Below are positions 12,801 to 25,102 of a DNA stretch of 64,000 nt, piece after piece. A program made the position numbers and the translations under genes. The notes under the pieces were generated by a model. It was not told the origin of the DNA. It was given only the letters and a program-made list of their open reading frames with translations, and ran no database searches. The stretch comes from Rhopalosiphum padi (taxonomy: Eukaryota > Arthropoda > Insecta > Hemiptera > Aphididae). The DNA lies in contig NC_083597.1 of the NCBI RefSeq assembly GCF_020882245.1, forward strand, positions 16,278,581 through 16,342,580, written 5' to 3'. Position 1 is the stretch's first letter, and the number at the start of each line of letters is the position of its first letter.

Positions 12801-15699
12801 AGTTTAAAAAAATATATTTTTAACTATGTGTTCTTATTATTATTAATAATGAGTATTGACTATCTTAAGTTAAATGAACCATCCCGTATAGATGTTTCAT
12901 GAGTCAGGACTTAAAATTTCTAATATACATTTATTAACTGGATTTTAGAACAACAAAAAAAGAGTAAGTAGGTACCGCTCTATTTTTTTACTTTTACATC
13001 ATCATTGAGTAAATCACTGTAATGGATGTATTAAATTTGAATTCAATGATATACCTATCATTGCACATGAAAAATGATTCTGAGCGAATCTGACATCAGC
13101 CTATATTACTATAAGTATAATATTTTATTACTATTAAAGTAATTTATTTTATTTTTAATAATTCAGTAGGCTAAATTATTTTTTCCTAAAAAATCATATT
13201 TATTATGATTTATAATATATCATGTAATATTATTGTTAAGTACTAACTTTTGAGTCAATTTACTGATTTACCATAGAAAGCTGTGAATATGAACAGCTAC
13301 TTATAAATAATGACATATTACATTTTCAAGTCTTAGCTATAAAAATTAAATATTTATTATAAGCTTGAGCTATAAAATGTTGTAATTTTATCGAAATTGA
13401 ACTTAGATCATTCAATTTACACAATTTTATTTTTTAATTTCTAGTAAATAAATTTTTTTAATTAATTAAAATAAATTAAAAATGTTATGAATTTCAAAAT
13501 AATTTGCAAATTTTTTGTGAAAATCAAAACTTTATATGCTTATAAAAATATTTTTGTATTTTCGATATTTACTGTAAAGAAAGCTTACGGGGCACCTTGA
13601 ATTAAGTTATCAAGATTTTACTAGTACAAAAAAAGTTTATGACTTTAAATATCTATAAATAGCACAAAAAGTGACAAAATATTTTTAAATTATATCATGG
13701 GCTAGTAAATAATATTTTGAATACTTTGCGAAAATTCAAGTTTCTTTGGTTTTTATTTTTAAATTACAACAGTTTGAATGTTTGATGTGTAGTTTAATTA
13801 TATAATATACATATATTCAAGTACAATTTAGATGTGAAATACACATTATTCATTATCCAATAATGCTTAAAAAGAATAAATTAATTGTTAGATTTGTTTT
13901 ATTTAGTTCCATATCAACTACAGCTGCAGTTACTCTACTCCGCGCGTGCGTTTAAAATTATAATGATTATGATGGTGCGGAATTTTTTGATAATAAAATC
14001 CTTTTAAAACCATTCATAAGAGTATAAGACTACCTACCTGATGCCTCTAATGGTATCGTAAAGACTTTAATAATAATAATAATAAATAATAATGGTGTTC
14101 GACGTTACCTAGGTACTTAGCCAGTTAACGATAACGAAGAACCGTCTAACTATTTTTTTCTTATTATTTTCAGTAAAGTTGTGATCGGCGAATAATTGTT
14201 TGGCCAAACATTTGTTTCTCTACAATCAACCATATAATTATCTATGCTAATTAGTATTATTACACCTGTGCTATTGATTATATATTATTAATATAATAAT
14301 ATATATAATGAAGAAATTTGCTTCATTAAAATAGAATAATTTGTCATATTATATTATACAAATTAATATGATTAATAATACAGATCAACTGTTGCACGAA
14401 AATATAAATAATTGGTATTATATTATATATCTATAATTTATTATATCTTTGTGTGTATTTTTAATTTTAACTTTTAGATAAGCGTTGATTTAAGTATAGT
14501 AACAACTGGTATCATTACACTCAAACTAGCTATAATCCTTTTCGAATATGTCATACAAAAATATTAAGAAAATAAATGAAAAATTAAATTAATATTGGCT
14601 ATTATTACATTTTAGTACATACTATTTTGAATTGTAATATTTAAAAATTTTAGCTGACCGATGCAAACATAATGTTGTAATAACTGTGCAAATATTAAAA
14701 CCCATACCCATAACTACCGTTGATATTCCACTATCGACGCAGCAAGCAGTAATAGATATTTAGCAATAAATTAGCAGCTGCTGTTGGTGTTATGAACACG
14801 TGATGGGGCCAAACCTTCCTATCATTATAAAAACTACATTATTTTAAATACTTTTCAAATATTACCCTATATCCATTTAACAAGTGGGTTTTCATTACAA
14901 AATTTCGCTATAGCTTTTTACCTCCGTAAAACATAATGGTTATAATTAAGCTGTTGGTTGTGAAGTAAACTAAACTACTAAACGTGTACGTGGAGACCAA
15001 ATCAAGATAAAAGTAATTATTGCCTATTATATCCCCTCTTAATAAATACCTAACCCATTATTGAGTATTTATTTATATTTAGATAAATATATATAATATT
15101 GCTAGAGATATATTAACTAGAAATCGTTAATATTTATAGTTTGATTTGATTGCATTATCGTTGATTAATTAACATAAAACTTAATAGTCAATTTATAAAA
15201 TTAAATTATTTCAAAAATAGGTAGTATCAATGTAATACCTAAGTAGTACTACTTGTATACTATTATAATTTATAGTTTATAAATACTATCTTATAAACAT
15301 GAAGTGAATGAAAAAAAAACAATCAACATTGAAATTAAAATTAAAATGAATAATTGCTGTTTTTACGCTTCCATCAATCAATACAATAAATAGCAATGTT
15401 AATATTATTTTAAAACAAAATTTAGTATCTTATGATTTAAAAGGTAACTAAAAACCTGCTTATTTCAGTTTTTTATCATTATAAAAAAAAATCAATTTCA
15501 CTCGGATTATAATTAGTTATCATTTTAGCACTAATTTTAATTGGCAATTATACAATAACAATTAATAACATTATGTTAGATATAATATGACTTCTAATTT
15601 AACTTCGAAATTCGACAACCAACAGAATTTACAAAAATATATGATGTATATGTAGGTAGTATGGTACACGCTATTTCGCTATATTATTCTCTTTTCATC

Positions 15700-17100
15700 G
15701 CAAGTCTTATATCACGAAACATCTACGGTGATATTATTATTTATTGCAATCGTCACTGTCGCAACACGAGCCCACCCACAACGGTGGCATTCGTCTACAC
15801 GAACCCAACATCCGGTGACGGATGACGAGGAGTCCGGACGTGGGCAATTATTGGCAAGTTCGATTGCGATCATAAATCGCATTGCACCCGCTTCGCAATG
15901 CCGTACGATCAAAATATTATACCGTCGACGAGCAGACGTCCGTCACGATCGCGTTACCTATACACGTGCTTATTTCAGCGTGTTTCGTGTGGTGTGTGTG
16001 TGAACATAATATTTATATACTTATATTGAGCTATTAGTTTAGATTGTTTTTCATCACCGTCGCGTTTAAAGAGGTCGTGACCGACCGCCGCCGCAATCAT
16101 AATTTTATTTTTTTTTTACGTATTACTATACCCATCCATCATTTTCGCACGTAATGTGTTACAATAATTATCGCCCGCAGACCTAATTTCGTCGAGTTGG
16201 TTTTTTTTTTTTTATTATTATTATATTTTTCGCCCAACGTGATATTATCTCGAAAAGCTAATTCGATGTCGGACGTCTTACGCCTGTGTTATTATATGTA
16301 GCGGCAAACGTTTTCGCGACCGTGCTGTGGCAGATAGACCGCCACCCTAACGACTATACCTATACGTGTATATATTATACGTATGCGCATTATAAATATA
16401 TATAAACACCACTGCAAGACTATACGATTACAACGATGAGGGCGGTGGCATGTGTTATATTTAATAATAATAATACGCAGAGCCTCGGGGCCAATACCAG
16501 AGATCAAGTTTTCACTGTCCGTTGAAGAAAATTTTTTTTATTCTCATTACGTCTATGTCCCTCTCTCTGTCTCTCTCTCTTTCTCTCTCCCTTTATTCCG
16601 ACACCTTTAAACACCGTCCAAAATTGTTATATGCTCGTACACACACACACACAAACACACACATTCACAGCCCCGCTCCCGGTATCTGCCTATATAGTAT
16701 AATATGTGTATGGCCGAAGTAAAAAAGGTGCATGTATACTTAAACTTACGTGAAGTATTTGGGTCTACCGCGCGGTGATCAAACGCAAACGCGAGAGACA
16801 ACGGATTATGTATAAATATTTTATAAAACAGTACATAAAATACACACGCGTGAGACGCGCGGTAATGGGTTACGGCCGTTACGTAGCCGGTGGCTGTTTT
16901 TCGATATGATATTACGACATTATAATATGTTATTATACGCTGTAGGATTTGAATGTTAAGTGTACAGGTAGTAGTGTGCACGCGCTAAGTCCTATACGTG
17001 GAACTGTCAAGTGACATGAAGACGTTGTAATGACGCGGAGCTCATAAACATAAAGCAGACTTTTTGAGAGATCCGAGAACGAGTTTGAATGCATCTCCCA
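15700..17100. promoter_or_regulatory. CpG-rich island without a supported ORF
   Basis: CpG dinucleotides are frequent across this block, in contrast to the surrounding AT-rich DNA. It contains a CT-rich tract (16,560-16,592) and an AC tract (16,639-16,663). Several short frames cross it on both strands, but none looks like protein and the largest lack good starts. The composition fits a promoter, a 5' untranslated exon or a non-coding RNA start. Direction and identity cannot be told from sequence. Confidence 0.3.
16560..16663. repeat. CT-rich and AC microsatellites
   Basis: A CT repeat interrupted by G and TT runs from about 16,560 to 16,592. An AC repeat interrupted by one A runs from about 16,639 to 16,663. 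Both lie within the CpG-rich block. Confidence 0.85.
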
Positions 17101-20100
17101 TGTATATATAGTACCTAATGATAAATTATTTAAATAAATATAAAATACAAAACAACAAATAAACCATTTAAGTCCGAGCATACGTATTATACAAATATAA
17201 AGGTAATCTCGATTGAAATCTAAAAAAACTCACTAGTCACTACCTTTTATTGTGACAATAACGTATATTATATTAGTCATTATATTCACGATTATAGGTA
17301 GGTATACCTAATATTTAAAAGAAAGTATAATAATATTAATATATAATAGTATTACACTGTATGACATCAAACTTAAAACGTTTCTATGTAAATATAAGGA
17401 TTGATACATGCATTATTGTATTATCGTCACCCGAAAATTATAATACATTATTATATACGCACTACAGGCCAAGACCTGAAATAATGGGATGTATGAATTT
17501 CCTAAATGTGTTAATAAAAAATTACACTTAATATTGGATTAAATTACAAGTTTTGTGAAACTACAAATATGCTCATTGGGGAATTAATCGTGATTGGCAA
17601 AACAATGATAATTTATCATAAATTTATTACTTATGTATAAAATGTTAAACGTATATTTTAAATCATGGTTACCTTGAATAAAAATATAAGTAATTTTATA
17701 TAGTAGGTAGTACTGACAGAGTTCTCTTAGATCTTAATAACTGGTGAGTAGATTCATTTTACGTCTTTATCATATTATTTTTTCGTATACTTTTGACTTC
17801 TGAGTTCTTATTTAATAGGCGATTTGCGCCGAATGAGTAATGACTATTTTTTTGTTATTTGTTTTAATTTGCGTATGTATCAATGAAAATTTAATGTTAT
17901 ATCTCTGTGTATATATTTTATACTAGAAAACATGATAAAGCTATCAAAAAATTATAGTATTTGGGGAGTTTTTCTAAAAACATCTCCAAATCCTGCTTGC
18001 TGAGATCTCTTCAATGGCCATTTTTAATAGGTTGTCAACAACCTACATAGAAAGAAACCCTTAAATGTGAATATGTGATTATTTGATTGAATTCCAATAA
18101 AACAAATATTATTTTTTGTATTGATTTCTCACATTTTTTATTTATTATTATACAGGAATAAAGTAATGCAAATTGCAAATACCTAATTATTAACTATCAT
18201 TACATAATAATAAAATATTGTTTAGACATCAGTTTAAAATAGACAGGATATGGACATATTCAACATAAATATATAATAAACTTGCTGAATATCAAATTAA
18301 AATCAGTATATATAAGGGTGAAGGGTCTAAATTAATATTCAGATAATAAATTTAAGTAGTTTATTAATTATTTTACTAAAATAAAGTCCATTAAACGTAA
18401 TGGGTCAAACGTAATACATTCGGAATTTTCCTCATATCGCCGAACGTCTCTTTAAATGCGATTGTGTCCGAATGTAAATTTTCTTCGTCGTTCCATTAAT
18501 TACTTTATAGTACTAATTCAAAATTAAATGTTTAACAGGTATCTTCACGAAAATGTCACTGAACCTAACCATACACTATATAATTATGTTTCACTATGAT
18601 TACGGTTTAGTTGTTACTTGTTAAGTGCTCGGAATTATAATTTGAAGTTATTATTAATGATACTATTTTAATGTATTTTTAAAATTTTAATTTTTTATTA
18701 TTGTTGCTACCTTGTTAAAATTAAAAATAGTAGGTAAATACCCTCATTTTTGTTGGATTCTGAATATTTATAGACTACCGGCTATATTCTGTCAAATATA
18801 ACAATTTTATATAAAAGTTAAGATAACCTATCATGCTTTTAAGTCTAAAGTTATGTTATTATATTACTTATATGAATGATTAATAAAACTAATAAATTGT
18901 AATTTTTATTTGATATCTTATAAATTCTTGTTTAAATAATTAAATAAAATGTTCATAGTTTTCTAAGCAAATCGAGTTTTTTCATTTACTTATAAAAATA
19001 AATGTACATGCAATTAATTTATCCCTTTTGATTTATGAATATTTAAATGCAAATTTCTATAAATATATTAAACAAAAAAAAATAAATACAAAATTTATAT
19101 TTATTTCATTTTGGTTATTTATATAGTAGATATTTTATTAACGAGTAATTTTCAACCAGTATTAAGATTTTGATAATAGATATGATTTTACGTTTATACA
19201 TTTTATATCAAGATTTGCATTTTAAGTACTTAATTTTTAAAGACTTAATTTACTCTTAGAGGTATTTTATTAAATTTATTGCATTGTATAAGCTAGTCGT
19301 TTTTTGTATTTTTCATCATGCGCTAGAATATTATTATACCTATGTACAATAAATAATGATGTATATTGTCTAAAAGTGGATCATGTTTTGCCATTTTATT
19401 TTATTTACTTACATCATTTTAACGTATATAATAAAGTCTGCAATATTAATTCATGTTTCTAACATCTATAAAAGTCTAAAAAGGTATATAGGTATACATA
19501 TACAGTTCGTTATACCTAAAGCGATGTATAGAACGATTGGATTTTAGAAAAAATTAACTTATAACCTGCTTAAGTTTAGTAAAAACACATTTTATAATTG
19601 TATACAAAGTGAATATTATTGTACAAACAAAAACATCTATATTAATTACATATACGAGTACATATTATGTAATATGAATAAATATATTTATATAGGTGCA
19701 GAGTGATTTTTTATCAAGCAACACTCATTATTTTATAATCTATTATTTTTTTTTGAAAATATTTTTTTTCGTTATAATTTTTAAGTGTTTTACTTTATTG
19801 AATAACAACGTACATTTTTAATTTTATGTTCTAAAAAAAAATATTTTTCGGAGTATTTCGATAGGTACATACAAATCAAAATTTGGAGGAGTACTTATAT
19901 TATGATTTATAACTTCATAAGTATCTAAAGCTTTGCAGGTGAGTGGAGTGGAGTAGTACGCGGGGATACGCTGAAAAATGTTAGCCTATTACTTCACTTG
20001 TTCAAAAAAGTAAAAAAACCTAAAAATTATAACGATAAAACATAAAAATATTAATATATACGAGTATACTGTATAGGTATACATATATTAAATATATTGT

Positions 20101-20773
20101 CTTATTTCGACTGGAAATTATAAAAAAAACAAACGTTTTCTAAAAATGTTAATAGATTTTGAAGTAATGAGAATTGTTTAATAAAAGAATCACTCAGTAT
20201 ACACTAAATATAGGCATATACTATACATTTCACTGTATACAGTTTATTTGTATTAGTTAATATAAATAATTATACTAGTTAACTACTGACTAGTTTAAGA
20301 TACCTACATCATATATCAGAGCCAGACATATACCTAGTATAATATGCAAGATGCAACTGGATTAGAAATAAACCTTAAAAATCCCATGGAGTTTTTAGAC
20401 CTCGAAAGCGAAATACGAACAATCAATAAAATATTTTTATCAACTATTAAGCTTTATCATTATTATAATATAGCAATATAATATTGTACTATACCTGACT
20501 CTAATATGAAAAAAAAATTAAACAAAATATTAGATACGGCGCTTAGTGTATGTCAATAATTTTTAATAGTGTACGTGTATATCTTTGCAGTTCACTGAAA
20601 ATTCGATGCAATCTATTTTGTTTTCTAGCTAAATTTGACTGTGATTGGTAATCTACGCTTATTAAAATAATTTAAAAACTTCAGAACATGTTTAAATAAT
20701 GATTGGAAAATACGCGCATTTTTACCACTAGTATCGTGGACATCACCACATGCATCATACTGGTAAATAGAAC

Positions 20774-20808
20774 CATTGATTATAGAATAGACTATTCTAT
20801 AATCAATG
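20774..20808. repeat. Perfect 17-bp inverted repeat with 1-nt spacer
   Basis: CATTGATTATAGAATAG is followed by a single A and then its exact reverse complement. A related sequence, GATAGACCATTCTATAATCAA, is found near 24,033 beside further ATTGATTATA and TATAATCAAT units. This suggests the palindrome is the core of a small dispersed repeat and not a chance hairpin. Confidence 0.8.
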
Positions 20809-22477
20809 ATAGAACGTAGATCGCACACGCAGTATTCACTTAAAAAAATATATATTTTTAATTGATTAGAATTAGGTAGTTGTCTTTAGTTGGTTTTTTT
20901 TAATAGAAATAACCGATATGACTATAGATATCGGGCTTTTTTTGAAACTGAGATTTTTCCTATGAGCACTCACCACTCGTTAATATTTACATAATATATC
21001 TTTGTTTTTTGGTAAATATTTTTTAAATTTTATAGTTTTCAGCGTAATACTTAAATTTAATTTATAAATATTTTATATTCTAAAGGTTTAAGTTTAGCAT
21101 AATATTATATGCTCATTTCAGCTTAATTATTTTATTAATTACTTCAGTATAAAATCTCTACTAAATACATAGTAAACTATGTTGTTTATATTTGTTAATA
21201 TTTATTAATATTTGTTGCTCGGTTGCTCCAATAAGCAAATAGCAATCCAACCATTCATATTGTTGTTAAATGTTGATAAAAATATTTGAGATGATTCTAA
21301 ACCATGATTCATGATTAAATGAAAAATCTCTAACTTACAGCATTAGTGATAATGATTAATCATTTTTAAATATAAATTAAAATAAGTTGGTATGTATTGA
21401 CGTAAAGAATGTGTTTTTATAAAGACTATTTGTTTAAAAAAAATACAAAATAAAATTTAATATTAATGAATATTAGTTGCTGTGTAATTTTCATTTAATG
21501 ACGATTCACGATTAAACATAATATCTTCAATCGTAATTATTAGTCATGCTCATGCATCATGTAACATGTAACACTTGTCGAATTCGGTGATCGTCATAAC
21601 CGCATATTTTCAAAAAAGGTCGTTCAAATCCTCACATCGATTCCGCATAGTTTTCCCAAACCAAACCATTCATTACCACACACATTGGTATAATAGTATC
21701 CTGAGTATCCATCAATAACGCACCCGTTTATCTAAAATCATATATTTTAGAACCACGCATCAGTTATTATATTTAATCAAAATCACAAAATTATAAATTA
21801 TGAAATAAATTTAATAAAATATTATTTGAAAACACTATTTAGGATATATCTGCATTTATTCCTTTCCCAGTATTATTAACTATATAGGTATACCTACCTA
21901 GGTACCTTATTTTATATTAATTATGTATTGAATTATTTTTAAGCATAGTTATTTTTAATTGATATCAAAATTATAATAATTTAAGATCTTATATATTGAA
22001 TTATTTTATAACAATTTGTTTAATACCTAATAATAAATTTTTAATTTTTAACTGTCAAAGTGTGTGTGATTTTAAACAATACCCGTCGAATTTAGGCGGA
22101 CATAAATCCGCGTTCATTATTGACAATATCATGGATTATATTTTTAAATTTTAAATTTAAATATACAGTAAAAATGTAGGTAAGTACCTATAAATTATAA
22201 TAGTATTTTAAAAATGTAGTGATCCACGGTTCTACGTTAATTAATTTCGCACTTGGAAATTGGAATACTGTTTTTAAATCGTTAAATAAATTAAGATCCT
22301 CCACAAAATGTTTTCCTATATTCGATTACTAATGTCTTATTTGTATGTATTGTTACAAAATATGAATAATAATATTAATAAGTATGAAGAAAAAACATTT
22401 TTTTAATTAATTAAACGCGCAGCAACAAAGGCCACTGGATGAGTGAAAGATAGTTAATTTTTTTAATTACATCACAA

Positions 22478-22549
22478 TCCTCGGTAGTATAGTGGTAAGT
22501 ATCCCCGCCTGTCACGCGGGAGACCGGGGTTCGATTCCCCGCCGGGGAG
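22478..22549 (+). tRNA. tRNA-Asp (anticodon GUC)
   Basis: The 72-nt sequence folds as a standard tRNA. The acceptor stem pairs TCCTCGG with CCGGGGA (one G-T pair), with discriminator G at 22,549. The anticodon stem pairs CCCGC (22,504-22,508) with GCGGG (22,516-22,520) around the loop CTGTCAC, giving anticodon GTC at 22,511-22,513. The T arm contains GGTTCGATTCC. There is no intron and no encoded CCA. The A-box-like (TAGTATAGTGGTAAGTAT) and B-box (GGTTCGATTCC) promoter elements lie inside the gene, and an oligo-T run starting 6 nt after the gene is the RNA polymerase III terminator. It decodes aspartate GAC/GAU codons. Confidence 0.97.
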
Positions 22550-25102
22550 GAAAATTTTTTGCATATTTTTTAAAATGTAAAATTTATTTTTTAATAATTA
22601 TTATTTATCATTTTTATATTTAGTTGTATTACTTCGTAATAATATGTAACTAAATAACTAATCATCTAATAATAATCACCAACTATACCTTATTAATTAT
22701 CACAGACTATCATAGTTTTCGTTTATCTTTTGCTGGTCTGATAAATCGCCAATCGGTTACAATGGTTTCATTAATTTGTTATACATTAGTTATTTTTAAC
22801 TTTATTTAAAATAATAATTACTTATTATACATAAATAATTTAAAAAGTTGTACAACACATAATTTTCTTTCGTGAAATATTATGAAAATTTTAACTCAAT
22901 ATAATAAACAATAAATCAATGATAAGTAATCATTATAATAATATAGTGTAATGCATTATAATGCATTGTGTAAATAAACTAAATTAACGTTGTTAAATCC
23001 CGTTTTCACAGTTAAATATGTATTACTTAACTGTATATAATCCAAATATTCAATTGACATATTTTCATTTAAGCACTAATCGGGAGAAGACAAAAAAATA
23101 AGTGAAAAACGAAAACTTCTTCACTCAAAACCTGTTTTTGATCAAATTAATATTAATTTTTAATTCTTATTCAAAAATTAATTTTCTCTAAAAATGTATA
23201 TTATTTTCACATTTAGTATGACATTGATATGGTTTAATTTTCAAAATATGTAGATTTTTTTGTCTTATTCATAGATACCTATAACTTATTGCAATTGTCG
23301 ATTTATTGCTTGGTTTCTTTTTAATTTATGCATATATTAAACAATTTTAATTTGGTAATAAAAAAAGCTTGATAATTAATTAAAAAATCTCACATAATAT
23401 TTTGTTCTTATATAAATTTAAAAGTATTGATATTGAAAATACATAAACATGACTTTATTTATAAGCGTTTGATGCTCTCTTACCGAATTTCCAATCTTTT
23501 TTTTGTAAATCTATAAGTTACCACTCGTATTCTTGTAGTGTTCTTACGAATGAAATATTATTTTATCATATTTAATTGTAATACGCATTGTACATTATAC
23601 ACTATACAGAAACAGAATACACATATTAAACCTAAACTATACACCTATATATTACAGTATACAAGCAAACATTTTAGAATAAAAATATTAATTAACTCCA
23701 CATTTATTTTATTGTAGATATTATTTATCATCGTAATTTTTAACCATATACCTAATACCTGCCTAGTACCTGTTATAATATAATAATATTCCTATACCTA
23801 CCTATAGGCTATATTACTATCACCTTTATAGTATAAGCCAGTATAAGTTCTTTGATTTTAACACTTAAAATTATAGGTTATACTTATAAAAACAATAAAT
23901 ATTAGGTACCTAAATTTTTTTTAGTTTATTTTAAATTTAACTTATATTATAATTAATTATATCAATAAATAAGTGTTTGAAAATAGAATAGGTGGCTATA
24001 CCTATGCTCGTATAGGCATTTATTATGGGATAGACCATTCTATAATCAAAAGCATTGATTATAAATACTAATAATATATTATAATCAATGTCAATAATAG
24101 TATTAAAGGTAAGACATTTTAAGATATAAAAACATTTTTAATATTTACTAGCGCTATCTAGTAAATGCGTTATTGTTTTTAACAGTTTATGTCGTTTGTT
24201 AATAGAGCGCAGTACACACCAAATCCAATTTTTAGACCCGATAAGACGAAGAAAAACCTAAATAAGACTAGTTTTCCATAGAAATTCCTGTTGTTTCTTA
24301 ATTTATTGTCTGTGTGTTTTTCAGTTTTCTCTATGATTTTTATGTAAACTGGTAAACTTAGAAGATAGATAAAAATTTAAATTTAATTTGATGTCCAAAA
24401 CTGTCTACAAAGTCGACTATTTATCGTAAAAAAACAGACATTGTAAAATCAATACATTCATCACTTCGCTCAGAATATAAAAATAATTATACAGCAAATT
24501 TTACCTTAGAATTTCAATTGTTTGAAGGCTTTCTACGACAATGACAAAATCCAAAAAATTATTTTAAGCTAGTTGCAGTCCTACTAAAATTAATGGACAG
24601 TCACGGGTATATGAACTACAGGCTACATGGCACACCCTAGTACGCTATGCTGTATTTTTAATGTAAATATTTATATAATTTAAGCTGATTATTAATGAAT
24701 AATAATAATTAATATATGAATTTAAATTGTTTGGGAAATAAAATTTAAAATTAAAATTCGGAACATTTTTTTCTTATTATGTTGGTGTCACGGCGCAAAA
24801 GATGGCAGCATAATAAATTGGTGGGACTTTTATTTTTCCAAGTTGGCAGTAGTAAAATTGAGATTTTTTTTATTCTTATCATTTTGTGAGATATCAGTCA
24901 GTTTATCACCGCATGGCGTATTATTTCCCTTCTCCCCCGTAACCGCCATATAATAACTCGTAATATTATATTGCTCTTTACTTTTTAGTTTTTCTGTCTA
25001 CTGTCTAGTGTACTAGCACAGTTGTACTTAAATACTAATTTATGACTGGTGTGTAGTTCATGGATTCAAATCGGACTTGTTGATAGTCACTTACAATACA
25101 AA
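22550..25102. other. Spacer between tRNA-Asp and SDA1
   Basis: This is mostly AT-rich DNA without a supported ORF. The oligo-T after the tRNA (22,555-22,560) is its terminator. From about 24,020 to 24,075 there are several inverted ATTGATTATA units related to the palindrome at 20,774. From about 24,360 to 24,485 lies a dispersed-repeat end (CATTGTAAAATCAATACATT at 24,439) that recurs near 56,728. The 300 bases before the SDA1 start are mildly CpG-enriched and presumably hold its promoter. Confidence 0.5.

Larger units (their letters stand above)
4896..22477. other. Long AT-rich gene-free stretch
   Basis: I find no gene in these 17.6 kb. Frames of up to 107 codons exist (for example 11807-12130 minus and 5920-6222 plus), but their composition is that of translated AT-rich DNA and they lack recognisable motifs. 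What can be seen is a possible transposon-derived frame at 6650-6874, a dispersed-repeat-like segment at 12,950-13,750 with GATTCTGAGCGAATCTGA at about 13,077, a CpG-rich block at 15.7-17.1 kb, and a 35-bp perfect palindrome at 20,774-20,808. The stretch could also be the intron of a gene whose exons lie outside the window. Confidence 0.5.

Noticed and set aside
15728..16003. 91-codon ORF with a hydrophobic start
   Set aside because: The frame begins with GTG, not ATG, and the body is Arg/Thr/Ala-rich as expected from CpG-rich non-coding DNA.
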